Source of the DNA: an uncultured Opitutia bacterium
GTDB taxonomy: Bacteria; Verrucomicrobiota; Verrucomicrobiia; Opitutales; Opitutaceae
Length of the DNA stretch: 64,000 bases
Direction of reading: 5' to 3'
Assembly: GCA_903859715.1 (NCBI GenBank)
Contig: CAIONS010000061.1
Span: forward strand, 33,597-97,596
This document shows, piece by piece, positions 44,136 through 52,058 of this stretch. Under the pieces are notes generated by a model. The model made no database searches. It saw nothing but the letters and a program-made list of their open reading frames with translations, and had not been told where the DNA came from. The position numbers and the translations under genes are program-made. The first letter of the stretch is position 1, and each line of letters begins with the position of its first letter.

Positions 44136-44146
44136 AATCAACCGCC

Positions 44147-45388
44147 TCAGCCCAGCACTTCGCGGTGCACCGCGAGCACCGAGTCCGCGATATGATCGGC
44201 ATCCGCCTCGGTGTAGAGCCAGCCGAGCGGCAGCGCGATGAAGCGCTTCGTCAAATCCTCCGTCCGCGGAAAATTCTCGGCCCGGTATCCAGGTGCGGGC
44301 CAGTCCTTGAAGCCGCGGAACGGCGAGGCCGCGGGCGCATGCGAGAGGCCGGTCTTCACATAGTCGCGGTTGTACTGCGGGTAGGTTCCAGTCCGCTGGC
44401 CGCAGTTGACGTTGAGCGCATCCAGTTTGTCCCGGAATGCCGCCACCTTCGACGCATCGTCCAGGATGAGATAGGGCTCGAACCCGAAGTCACCCGCCGG
44501 ATCGGCCACCGGGCGCAGCTTCAGGCCCTTGAGTCCCTGGAGTCGCGCCACGATGCGCGTCTGCAGCGCGCGGCAGTGATCGCGGATCCGGTCCACCTTG
44601 CGCAGCTGCGCCAGGGCCATCGCCGCCGTGAGTTCCGACATGCGGAACTGGCCGCCGGCAAACGCCGGCTCCTTCGCCGGCACTTGCGCGGCGTGCACCG
44701 GCCGGAAATTGCCGAGGTCACTCATCCGCACCGCGCGCTCATAGAGCCGCTGGTCGCGCGTCACGATCATCCCGCCCTCGCCCGAGGTCGCGACCTTGTT
44801 GTACTGAAAGCTGTACGTCGCGATGTCGCTCCACGTCCCGATCTGCCGGCCGCGGTAGCGCGTGCCGAGCGATTGTGCGCAGTCCTCAATCACATAGAGC
44901 CCGCGGCGGTGGGCCTCGAGTTCGATCGGCTCCATCGCGGCGGCCACACCCTGGTAATGGACCACGATCACCGCGCGGGTCTTCGGCGTGGTCAGCCGGG
45001 CGATCTCCTTCGGGTCCAGGTTCAGTGATTCGTCGATCTCCGCCAGGACCGGCCGCGCACCCACGCGCACGATCGTCGTGAAGCAGGCAATCCAGCTCCA
45101 CGCCGTCACGATGACTTCGTCCCCCGGCCCGATGCCGCACGCCGCCATCGCCACTTCGAGCGCCGCCGATCCGCTCGTCACCGCCAGCGCGTAATCGGTG
45201 CCGATGTACTCGCGGAATTCCTTCTCCAGCTGCGCCGTCATCGGCGGCGGCTTGGTCGGATCCACGCCATAGTAGCGGAACGGTTCCTTGCGGCGCAGCA
45301 CGTCGAGCACCAGCGCCTCCTCTTCTGCACCGATGGCTTGGAAGCCAAGACCGGGAACCGGACGGGGACGAAGGGCGGGAGCAGTCAT
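44147..45388 (-). CDS. DegT/DnrJ/EryC1/StrS family aminotransferase
   Basis: 413 residues. PLP Lys is in TYSFQYNKVATSGEGG, the earlier active-site stretch is YVIEDCAQSLGTRYRG, and the phosphate loop is VTSGSAALEVAMAACG. The long C-terminus (NCGQRTGTYPQYNRDY) fits the family. Same class as the protein at 35075 but clearly diverged. Usually acts on nucleotide-linked keto-sugars. The gene is transcribed alone, convergent with the cNMP-domain gene. Confidence 0.88.
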   Translation of the reverse strand: MTAPALRPRPVPGLGFQAIGAEEEALVLDVLRRKEPFRYYGVDPTKPPPMTAQLEKEFREYIGTDYALAVTSGSAALEVAMAACGIGPGDEVIVTAWSWIACFTTIVRVGARPVLAEIDESLNLDPKEIARLTTPKTRAVIVVHYQGVAAAMEPIELEAHRRGLYVIEDCAQSLGTRYRGRQIGTWSDIATYSFQYNKVATSGEGGMIVTRDQRLYERAVRMSDLGNFRPVHAAQVPAKEPAFAGGQFRMSELTAAMALAQLRKVDRIRDHCRALQTRIVARLQGLKGLKLRPVADPAGDFGFEPYLILDDASKVAAFRDKLDALNVNCGQRTGTYPQYNRDYVKTGLSHAPAASPFRGFKDWPAPGYRAENFPRTEDLTKRFIALPLGWLYTEADADHIADSVLAVHREVLG

Positions 45389-45412
45389 GCCACAGTCATT
45401 TTAGGATGCGCC

Positions 45413-45489
45413 GGGAATGACAAATCAGAAAATCAACCAGATGCCCCGCCTCCTCCGCTCCCGTCATCCTGAGCGAAGCCGAAGGATCT
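45413..45489. repeat. Degenerate TGTCATTC-type repeats
   Basis: 45462-45489 (CGTCATCCTGAGCGAAGCCG then AAGGATC) is a variant of the arm at 31044. 45398-45418 holds the opposite-strand variant ending GGAATGACA. Together they form a loose inverted pair just upstream of the DegT gene. Confidence 0.6.
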
Positions 45490-45556
45490 CTGTTATCCTG
45501 ATCGCCGATTCCGCGTTTCATTCGGACACTCGAGCGACCAAAATCCCGATCATTCC

Positions 45557-45715
45557 ACAGGAGACAACAGAGGAAACAAAGGAATGGTTTCGGAGTTGAA
45601 CACCAAGGCCGCAAAAGAAGCGAAGGATCGCAGGTTTGCTCCACCCTTTGGGCCCTTCGTGAACTTCGTGTTCAGTTTCTGAATCATTCCTCTCGTTCCC
45701 TCTGTTTCCTCCTGT
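45557..45715. repeat. Nested inverted repeats: AGGAGG-type outside, CACGAAG-type inside
   Basis: The outer arms are ACAGGAGACAACAGAGGAAA then CAAAGGAATG (45557-45586) and the complement of ACAGGAGGAAACAGAGGGAA then CGAGAGGAATG (45685-45715). The inner arms are TTGAACACCAAGGCCGCAAA (45596) and the complement of CTGAACACGAAGTTCACGAA (45656-45676). The 45716-45837 remainder shows no gene. Confidence 0.75.
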
Positions 45716-45837
45716 AAAACCAAACTTATGTATTCGCCCAAAAACCGCGTTGCTGCCCGCGACAGGCCCCGGTTGTTTAGGCAATCGATCCCAACCCGAG
45801 CCGCGGCCTCAGGCATCGCCGATCCTCTCTTTCACCC

Positions 45838-47841
45838 ATGACCTTTCCCCGTCTCTTCGGCCTGCTCTGCCTCTCCCTCGCGTCCCTCTTCGCTACCGAG
45901 CCCGTCGTCCGCGATCTCGGCGTGCCCATCAAGGCCGTCAACTGGGTCCGCCTCCATCCGGGCCGCGGTCCCGATGGCAAGGCCTCTCTCCTCGCCTCCA
46001 TGGGCCAGAATAACGGCGGCCTCTTCGTTCTCGATATCGACCTCGCCACCGGCCACTGCCGGCAGTTCAACGCCCCCGGCAGCAAACAGCAGTATCCGAC
46101 CGCCTCCTTCCGCAGCACGCGCACCGGCGTGCTTTACCTCGGTTCGCACACCGACGGTCATCTCCTCCGCTACGATCCCGCCCATTCCGATCGCGGCCTC
46201 GAGGACCTCGGCGCCATCGACGGCGACCATGCCACGTTTCCGACCGGGATCACCGAGACCCCCGACGGCCTCATCTGGATCGGCGGCTATCCCGATTGCT
46301 CCCTCACCCGCTTCGATCCCGCGACCAGCCAGTTCACGCATTTCGGGATGATGGATCCCACGGACAAGTATCTTTACCCGCTCTGCGGCGCCGACGGCAC
46401 CCTCGCCGCGCTCACCCGGGTCGTGCACCCGCACCTCGTCGTCATCGATCCGAAGACCGGCGTCCACCAGACCGTCGGGCCCGTGACCTCGCCCGAGGAC
46501 AAATCCCAGCGGCTTCTGTTCTACAAGGGCCTCGACGGCGCGCTCTACCTCGAGACGCAGGCCGGCAACTTTCGCGTGCGCGGCGACCGGCTGGAACCGG
46601 TCGCCTATGTGCCCTCACCCCTGCCACCCTTCTACGCGGCCGGCTCGCAGGCCATTCCGTTCCGCGACGCGCTGCCCATGCCCGACGGCACCGTCGCCAT
46701 GTGGGACGACGGCGATGACGGCGCGGGCACCTTCCGCAAAATCCGCCTCACCAGCACCAACCCCACGGTCGCGCCGCGGGTCATCCCGCTCGACTGGCAC
46801 GGCGACGGCTCGAATCTCTTCGTGCTGCACCTCGGATCCGACGGCAACATTTACGGCTCGAGCTTCCTGCCCGAGCACATCTTCCGCTGCGCGCCCGACG
46901 GCTCCGGCATGATCAACCTCGGCCGCTGCAGCCTCATGCTCGGCGAGGCCTACACCATCGGCAACTTCAGCGACGGCACCATGGTGTTCGGCTCCTATCC
47001 GCACGCCAACATTTCCCTCTACGATCCGCGCCGGCCCTGGCGCTTCGGCGCCGACGCCGACGGCAATCCGCGCGACATCGGCCGGCTCGACGAGGTCGGT
47101 ATCCGGCCCATCGGCATGGCCATCGCCCCCCCGCTGGTGAAACCCGACGGCACCACCGTCCATGAGCGGATGTGGGCGGCCAATCTGCCCGACTATGGCA
47201 CGTGGGGCGGCACGCTCACGTGGCTCGATCCCAAGACGCTCGCCTCCGGCAGTCACCGCAACCTGATCCCGGATTGTTCGCCATTCTCACTGCTCTGGCT
47301 GCCCGGGCTGAAACAGTTGCTCGTCGGCATGAGCATCGAGGGCGGAACCGGCACCCGGTCGAAGGCGCAACACGGCGCCTTCATCCTCTGGGACCCAGTC
47401 AACGACCGTCCGCTCTACACGGGTGACTTCGGCCTCAAGAATATGCCGGACGTGATCGCGCTCGCTCCCGCCGACCATGGCCGGGTTTACGCCCTGCTCG
47501 GTCATACGCGCTACACCGCCGACCAGCTGGGCGCCGCCGCCGCGGGCGCGACCCGGGTCGCGCTGATCGATCCCGCCACGCACACGGTGATCGCCGAGAC
47601 TCCACTGCCCGCGGAGTTCGGCCGCATGCCCGAACAGGTCCAGTTCTCCCTTTTCCGCGGACCCGACGCCACCTACGGCATCACGGAACACGTCCTATAT
47701 CGGGTGAAGCCCGGCACGTGTGATCTGGAAATCGTCTGGCGCGCACCCGCCGGCGACCAGCTGGACATCTCCGGCCCATGGATCGGCAAGACGCTCTACT
47801 TCGCGACCGGCTGGCGCCTGCGCACACTTACCCTGCCTTGA
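45838..47841 (+). CDS. Secreted beta-propeller protein
   Basis: 667 residues with a signal peptide (RLFGLLCLSLASLFATE). Repeated blade-like motifs are spread over the whole protein: LASMGQNNGGLFVLDIDL, GITETPDGLIWIGGYPD, LHLGSDGNIYGSSFLPEH, FCDGTMVFGSY-like and LIDPATHTVIAETPLP. The pattern P-D-G-x-I-W-I-G and S-L-x-R-F-D-P resembles SMP-30 or virginiamycin-B-lyase-type propellers, but no lyase residues are claimed. Probably a periplasmic or extracellular binding or lyase protein for plant or algal sugars. Confidence 0.75.
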   Translation: MTFPRLFGLLCLSLASLFATEPVVRDLGVPIKAVNWVRLHPGRGPDGKASLLASMGQNNGGLFVLDIDLATGHCRQFNAPGSKQQYPTASFRSTRTGVLYLGSHTDGHLLRYDPAHSDRGLEDLGAIDGDHATFPTGITETPDGLIWIGGYPDCSLTRFDPATSQFTHFGMMDPTDKYLYPLCGADGTLAALTRVVHPHLVVIDPKTGVHQTVGPVTSPEDKSQRLLFYKGLDGALYLETQAGNFRVRGDRLEPVAYVPSPLPPFYAAGSQAIPFRDALPMPDGTVAMWDDGDDGAGTFRKIRLTSTNPTVAPRVIPLDWHGDGSNLFVLHLGSDGNIYGSSFLPEHIFRCAPDGSGMINLGRCSLMLGEAYTIGNFSDGTMVFGSYPHANISLYDPRRPWRFGADADGNPRDIGRLDEVGIRPIGMAIAPPLVKPDGTTVHERMWAANLPDYGTWGGTLTWLDPKTLASGSHRNLIPDCSPFSLLWLPGLKQLLVGMSIEGGTGTRSKAQHGAFILWDPVNDRPLYTGDFGLKNMPDVIALAPADHGRVYALLGHTRYTADQLGAAAAGATRVALIDPATHTVIAETPLPAEFGRMPEQVQFSLFRGPDATYGITEHVLYRVKPGTCDLEIVWRAPAGDQLDISGPWIGKTLYFATGWRLRTLTLP

Positions 47842-47888
47842 TCACCATTTCCCTCTATGCTGGTTTCTGCGTCCAAACTTTCAAACGT

Positions 47889-47986
47889 TTAACCACGGAT
47901 TTCACGGATGGCACGGATTCAATCCCTCGATTTTTGTGTTGAGATTGAAATTCGGCATCCGTGTCATCCGTGAAATCCGTGGTTAA
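47889..47986. repeat. Inverted repeat, CACGGAT-type hairpin
   Basis: The left arm TTAACCACGGATTTCACGGA then TGGCACGGATTC has three CACGGAT units with an exact 9-base period. The right arm is the complement of TTAACCACGGATTTCACGGA then TGACACGGATGC. The variable loop is ~35 bases. The best-preserved gene-less copy in the window. Confidence 0.85.
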
Positions 47987-48008
47987 AAATAAGACGTCTT
48001 AGTTCCTC

Positions 48009-49109
48009 ATGACCGAATCGATCAAAATCAACTGGTACCGTTGCAAGATCGACAAGGCCGTCATGAGCGAGCTCATGCGCAAGAGCGACGCACGCGGCTT
48101 CCTCCAAGCCGGGTCGCAGATCCTGCTCTTCGCTGTCACCGGCACGCTGGCTTACCTCGCATTTCTCCAGGTCCACGTCACCACCTTGCCCTGGGCAATC
48201 CCACTCCTGCTCCTCGCGCTCTTCGTCCACGGCACCAACGGCAGTTTCTTCGGCGGCATCGCGTGCCACGAGCTCTGCCACAAGACGCCGTTCGCCACGC
48301 AATTTTGGAATACGTTCTTCCTCAAAATCTACTCCTTTCTCGGCTGGTTCGATCCGACCGGCTATCGGGCCAGCCATATCCGGCACCACCAGACCACGAC
48401 GCACGCAGACTATGATGGCGAGGTCGTGCTGCCACAGGGCCTCGACTGGCACGGTGTGAAATTCGTCGTCACTGCACTCACCTTTAGTCCCACGGGCATG
48501 CTCAAGCTTTTCCGCTTCTGGATCGCGGCGGCCCGCGGCGACCTCAGCCAGAATGGCTTCTTCCCCGCCAAATGGCTCCAGCAGGTCGTGCCGGAATCCA
48601 ACGTCGAGCAGCGCCGCGAAATCACCCGCTGGGCCCACGTCGTCCTTTTCGGCCATCTCGCCCTCGCCGCCGTTTTCATCCTCACCGGCCACTGGTTCCT
48701 CATCGTCATCGTGAACCTCGGCTGCCTCTACTGCGGCTGGCTGGTCGTGCTCTGCGGCGCCGCCCAGCATGTCGGCCTCTCGCCCAACACCCCCGACTTT
48801 CGTCTCTGCTGCCGCACCTACACCTGCAGCTGGCTGCCGGCCTTCTTCTACTGGAACATGCAGTACCACGTGGAGCACCACATGTTTCCCGCCGTGCCGT
48901 TCTACAATCTGCCCCGCCTGCGCGCCGTCCTCATCCACGACCTCCCGCCCGCCCCGCACGGCCTCTGGGCCACCTGGCAGGAACTGCTCCCGATCCTGCG
49001 CCGCCAGCGCGAGGACCCGGCCTACGTCTACGTGCCTCCGCTCCCCGCCAACGAGGGCGAACACGCGGATGATCGCACCCTTCTGAGCGAAGCCTCTCAG
49101 CAGGCCTGA
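48009..49109 (+). CDS. Fatty acid desaturase family protein
   Basis: 366 residues with 4-5 hydrophobic helices and the three histidine boxes that bind the di-iron centre: ACHELCHKTPF, IRHHQTTTH and YHVEHHMFP. HDAL-type spacing fits acyl-lipid desaturases or related hydroxylases. The substrate and regiospecificity are unknown. The start lies ~20 bases after a CACGGAT hairpin, in the leader TTAGTTCCTC with no Shine-Dalgarno. Its stop is followed directly by a GC-rich hairpin. Confidence 0.9.
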   Translation: MTESIKINWYRCKIDKAVMSELMRKSDARGFLQAGSQILLFAVTGTLAYLAFLQVHVTTLPWAIPLLLLALFVHGTNGSFFGGIACHELCHKTPFATQFWNTFFLKIYSFLGWFDPTGYRASHIRHHQTTTHADYDGEVVLPQGLDWHGVKFVVTALTFSPTGMLKLFRFWIAAARGDLSQNGFFPAKWLQQVVPESNVEQRREITRWAHVVLFGHLALAAVFILTGHWFLIVIVNLGCLYCGWLVVLCGAAQHVGLSPNTPDFRLCCRTYTCSWLPAFFYWNMQYHVEHHMFPAVPFYNLPRLRAVLIHDLPPAPHGLWATWQELLPILRRQREDPAYVYVPPLPANEGEHADDRTLLSEASQQA

Positions 49110-49110
49110 A

Positions 49111-49129
49111 GCCCGGCGACACGCCGGGC
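49111..49129 (+). terminator. Short GC hairpin after the desaturase gene
   Basis: GCCCGGCG-ACA-CGCCGGGC is a perfect 8-base stem one base after the stop codon. No T-tract follows, so termination is only possible. Confidence 0.5.
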
Positions 49130-49132
49130 GCA

Positions 49133-49216
49133 GTTGAATGTTGCAGGCTGAAAGTTGAAAGCCCGGAGACGGAAGACCTCCGTCTCCCTCAACCTTCAAC
49201 TTTCATCTTTCAACTT
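49133..49216. repeat. GTTGAAAG-type inverted repeat
   Basis: GTTGAATGTTGCAGGCTGAA then AGTTGAAAG (49133-49161) pairs with CAACCTTCAACTTTCATCTT then TCAACTT (49190-49216). Units of ~7 bases (GAAAGTT) recur. The right arm supplies the TGA stop codon of the next minus-strand gene. Confidence 0.65.
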
Positions 49217-50031
49217 CTGCGCGGCAGCGCCTTCACCATCTGGGTAAAATCCTTCAGCCCAAAGATAAACCCGGAATTGATGCTCACGCGCCACAGCGCC
49301 TGCGCCTTCTCATGCTCGGTCCGGGCTGTCACGGCATTCTCCACCGCCGTCACCGCCTCGGGAATCGTCGAGCAGAGCACGCCATAGCGGCCCATGTCCA
49401 CCATGCCGCCCGGCGACATCAGCAGGCACCAGTTGATCGCGAACCCGACATAGACCAGGTGATTGATGCCATGTGCGCGGCACACGGCCGCCAGCTGGTG
49501 GCCGTCCTCGGCGATCGGCTCATCGCCCACGGGCCGCGCCTCGGGCGCGAAGTCCAGGAACTTCCAGCCGGCATCGACATCCGGCCGGTTGCGCTCGCCC
49601 ACAAAGATATTCTTTCCCCGGAAATCCTGCAGCCGGTCGTACACCGGATCCTTCGCCACCTGCTCGTACTTCGGCGACGGCCCGGCGAGTTTCAGCGTGT
49701 TCTGATAGCCCGGCAGGTGTGAATAGTAGTCGCGCCCGCCCACGACGTGAAACAGCGGCAGCGTCGAGGCCCGCACCGCGCCCAGCAGCGGCGGGAACAC
49801 CTCCGCCAGGATCTGCAGTGCCCGCGGATGATATTCCACACAGCGCCGCCAGCCCGGCCAGTCCTCCATCGTGCCGCATTCCCACGCGTGCATCACCACG
49901 ACCGCCGTGTGCTGCGGGTCGAGTTCGATCTCGGCGTGCTTCCAGCCGCCGTAGCTTTCCGCAGGCACCTCACGGGTGAAGTCCGCATCGAACTGCTGGT
50001 AATGCCGGGTCGGGATTTTGACGGTGCTCAT
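49210..50031 (-). CDS. Cysteine-hydrolase-like (isochorismatase-fold) protein
   Basis: 273 residues from the ATG at 50031. The fold is suggested by the central strand TAVVVMHAWECGTM, a loop GRDYYSHLPGYQN, and HLVYVGFAINWCLLMSPGG, where Cys is the expected nucleophile. The catalytic Asp of isochorismatases (VxDxQ) is replaced here (VVMHAW), so the chemistry may differ. The C-terminus adds ~60 residues. It sits downstream of the symporter, so may process its substrate. Its TGA stop is formed by a repeat arm. Confidence 0.6.
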   Translation of the reverse strand: MSTVKIPTRHYQQFDADFTREVPAESYGGWKHAEIELDPQHTAVVVMHAWECGTMEDWPGWRRCVEYHPRALQILAEVFPPLLGAVRASTLPLFHVVGGRDYYSHLPGYQNTLKLAGPSPKYEQVAKDPVYDRLQDFRGKNIFVGERNRPDVDAGWKFLDFAPEARPVGDEPIAEDGHQLAAVCRAHGINHLVYVGFAINWCLLMSPGGMVDMGRYGVLCSTIPEAVTAVENAVTARTEHEKAQALWRVSINSGFIFGLKDFTQMVKALPRRS

Positions 50032-50087
50032 GACTTCCCCACCTTGCACAAAATCCACCCCAGCGCCAGCCGGACCGCGGTGGTTTC

Positions 50088-50131
50088 GGATTCCGAGCTT
50101 CGGATTTCGCGCTTCATCCTTCGGATTTCGC
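50088..50131. repeat. Single arm of GAAATCCGAAG-type repeat at the symporter stop
   Basis: On the minus strand the arm reads CGAAATCCGAAGGATGAAGC then GCGAAATCCGAAGCTCGG and encodes the last residues and TGA stop of the symporter. Matching sequence occurs in the inverted repeat at 51908-52050. Confidence 0.6.
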
Positions 50132-51901
50132 GGCCATCGGCCGCGGTGGCCGGGCCAGCCGGCGCAACCCCAGGCCGATCGCCAGCAGCACCGTGCCGGC
50201 AATCACGTTGATGTAGGCGGGGGCCACGCGCGACGCCGGCACCAGGCCGCAGCCTAGCAACACCACACCGAGCAGTGCACTCAGGTTGCCGATCACGCCG
50301 TAGACCGCCATGGTGCCATGGCCTTCCGGACCCTTTTCCTCCGGCACAGGCGTGCGCAGGTCGCGATCCAGCGCGATCGCCGGTGCGCTGCTGGCCGCCT
50401 TGGGATCCCAGAAAAACGCCGAGACCACGAACACCACCAGGGAGCCCGTCACCGCGCCGAGCACGTTGCGCTCGTACATGTGGTCCGGGAACGCTCCCAG
50501 CAGCAGCAGTGGGATCACCACGGCAAAGGCCCCGATGCAGGAAGCCATGCCTGACCACCACGGCGTCTTGCGGTAGATCAGGCCGAGCGCCACCGGCATC
50601 ATGAAGCCCGGCCCGGTCAGCGAATAATACTGCAGCGCAAAATCGAACGCGCCGCCCAGCTTGGAGATTTTAAATGCCAGCGCCACGCCGCTGATGCCGA
50701 CCAGCACCATCACCACCTGGGCCGTGCGCATCTGGTGTTTGTCGCTCGGCGGCGTGAAGCCCATTTTCTTCCGCACCGGCACATAGACATCCTTCGTGAT
50801 CGCGGCCGAGAGCCAGTTGAAGCCATCGTTGGCCGCGCCCAACGCCGCCGAGAGGATTGCCGCCACCACGAACCCGATCATGCCGTGTGGCAGCAGGAGC
50901 ATGGCGAGGCTCACAAAGGAGGCCTCCTCCGGCGTCTTGAGATTCGGCCAGAGCGCGTGCATGTCCGGAAAAATGAGCTTCGCGCCCATCACCGGGATCG
51001 ACCACATCAGCGGCCCCAGCAGCGAGAGCCCGGCGCCCAACAAAGCCATCTTCTTCGCATCCCGCTCACTCGGCACGCTGTTGTAGCGCTGGGCAAAATG
51101 CCACGCGACGTTGTAGCCCAGCATGCAGGCAATGAGAAAGGACCCGAGGAACAGCGGTTGCACCGGCTGTCCGGTCGGCACTACAAAGTTGTGCGGCAGC
51201 TCCGCCAGCAGCCGATGAAACCCCGCCCCGATCCCGCCGCCCCGCCCGAGGTAGGCCATTGTGATGGGGAAGATCATCACCGTCATCACGAGGATGATCA
51301 CGCCCTGGACCGCATCGGACAGCACTGCGGCCCAGAGTCCGCCGACCGCGCTGTAGACAATCATCACCACGCCCACGACCAGCATCGTGAGCTGGATGCC
51401 CGTCAGCGACAGCCCGGCCACGCCAAACTGCTGCCGGTCGAAGCCCAGCGCGGTGGAAACGAAGATGCACAGGATGTAGATGCCCTGCGCGATGCCCACG
51501 ATCTGGGGCACGATGGCTGTCACCGTGTAGAAATAGGTCGTCGACGGGGAAAACCGGCGCGTCAGAAACTCCAGCGGCGCCTGAATGCGCGCCCGCCGCC
51601 ACATCGGCGCGAAATAGAAATAGCCCGCGAGGTACGCCCAGAGCGCGCTCGTGAACATGATGATCGTGCTCGAGCCGTTGCGGTAGGTGTAGCCCGCCGC
51701 GGCCACGAACATGTAGGCGGAAAAACCGGAGACCCAGCTCGACACACCCGCCATGAACCACGGCACCTTTCCGCTCGCCTTGAAGAAGTCGTCCGTCCCC
51801 TTGTTCTTCCGTGCCGCGTAAAACCCCACCCAGATGACGATGACGAAGTACAGTGCGATCAGGCCATAATCGATCGCGTTGACGGTGTTGAAGACAGGCA
51901 T
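50114..51901 (-). CDS. Sodium:solute symporter (SSS family)
   Basis: 595 residues with 13-15 predicted helices. The N-terminus has the SSS opening DYGLIALYFVIVIWVGFYAA. The family block GVSSWVSGFSAYMFVAAAGY followed by YRNGSSTIIMFTS is in helix 2-3, and a sodium-site region lies in YSAVGGLWAAVLSDAVQG. It likely imports a sugar or organic acid released by the lyase at 52059, its upstream neighbour. Its last residues (AKSEG) are encoded by a repeat arm, so the original C-terminus may have been different. Confidence 0.92.
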   Translation of the reverse strand: MPVFNTVNAIDYGLIALYFVIVIWVGFYAARKNKGTDDFFKASGKVPWFMAGVSSWVSGFSAYMFVAAAGYTYRNGSSTIIMFTSALWAYLAGYFYFAPMWRRARIQAPLEFLTRRFSPSTTYFYTVTAIVPQIVGIAQGIYILCIFVSTALGFDRQQFGVAGLSLTGIQLTMLVVGVVMIVYSAVGGLWAAVLSDAVQGVIILVMTVMIFPITMAYLGRGGGIGAGFHRLLAELPHNFVVPTGQPVQPLFLGSFLIACMLGYNVAWHFAQRYNSVPSERDAKKMALLGAGLSLLGPLMWSIPVMGAKLIFPDMHALWPNLKTPEEASFVSLAMLLLPHGMIGFVVAAILSAALGAANDGFNWLSAAITKDVYVPVRKKMGFTPPSDKHQMRTAQVVMVLVGISGVALAFKISKLGGAFDFALQYYSLTGPGFMMPVALGLIYRKTPWWSGMASCIGAFAVVIPLLLLGAFPDHMYERNVLGAVTGSLVVFVVSAFFWDPKAASSAPAIALDRDLRTPVPEEKGPEGHGTMAVYGVIGNLSALLGVVLLGCGLVPASRVAPAYINVIAGTVLLAIGLGLRRLARPPRPMAAKSEG

Positions 51902-51907
51902 TGGGGA

Positions 51908-52050
51908 AAATTCGAAGGAAGAAATCCGAAACTCGAAGGAAGGATCAGAAATTCAGTCCCGATACTTTCTCGCACACCAAATCATTCATTCGATTCTTTC
52001 TTCTGCTAAAATTCATTTCGAGTTTCGAACTTCATCCTTCGAGCTTCTCA
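51908..52050. repeat. GAAATCCGAAACTCGAAGG inverted repeat
   Basis: TTCGAAGGAAGAAATCCGAA then ACTCGAAGGAAGGATCAG pairs with the right arm around 52012-52050 (TTTCGAGTTTCGAACTTCAT then CCTTCGAGCTTC). The loop is ~65 bases. It fills the gap between the symporter start and the lyase stop. Confidence 0.65.
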
Positions 52051-52058
52051 AGCCTTTC

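Noticed and set aside
47889..47986. CRISPR array (short direct repeats at regular spacing)
   Set aside because: The repeating unit is 9 bases with 2-base variable positions, there are only three units per arm, and no cas genes are present.
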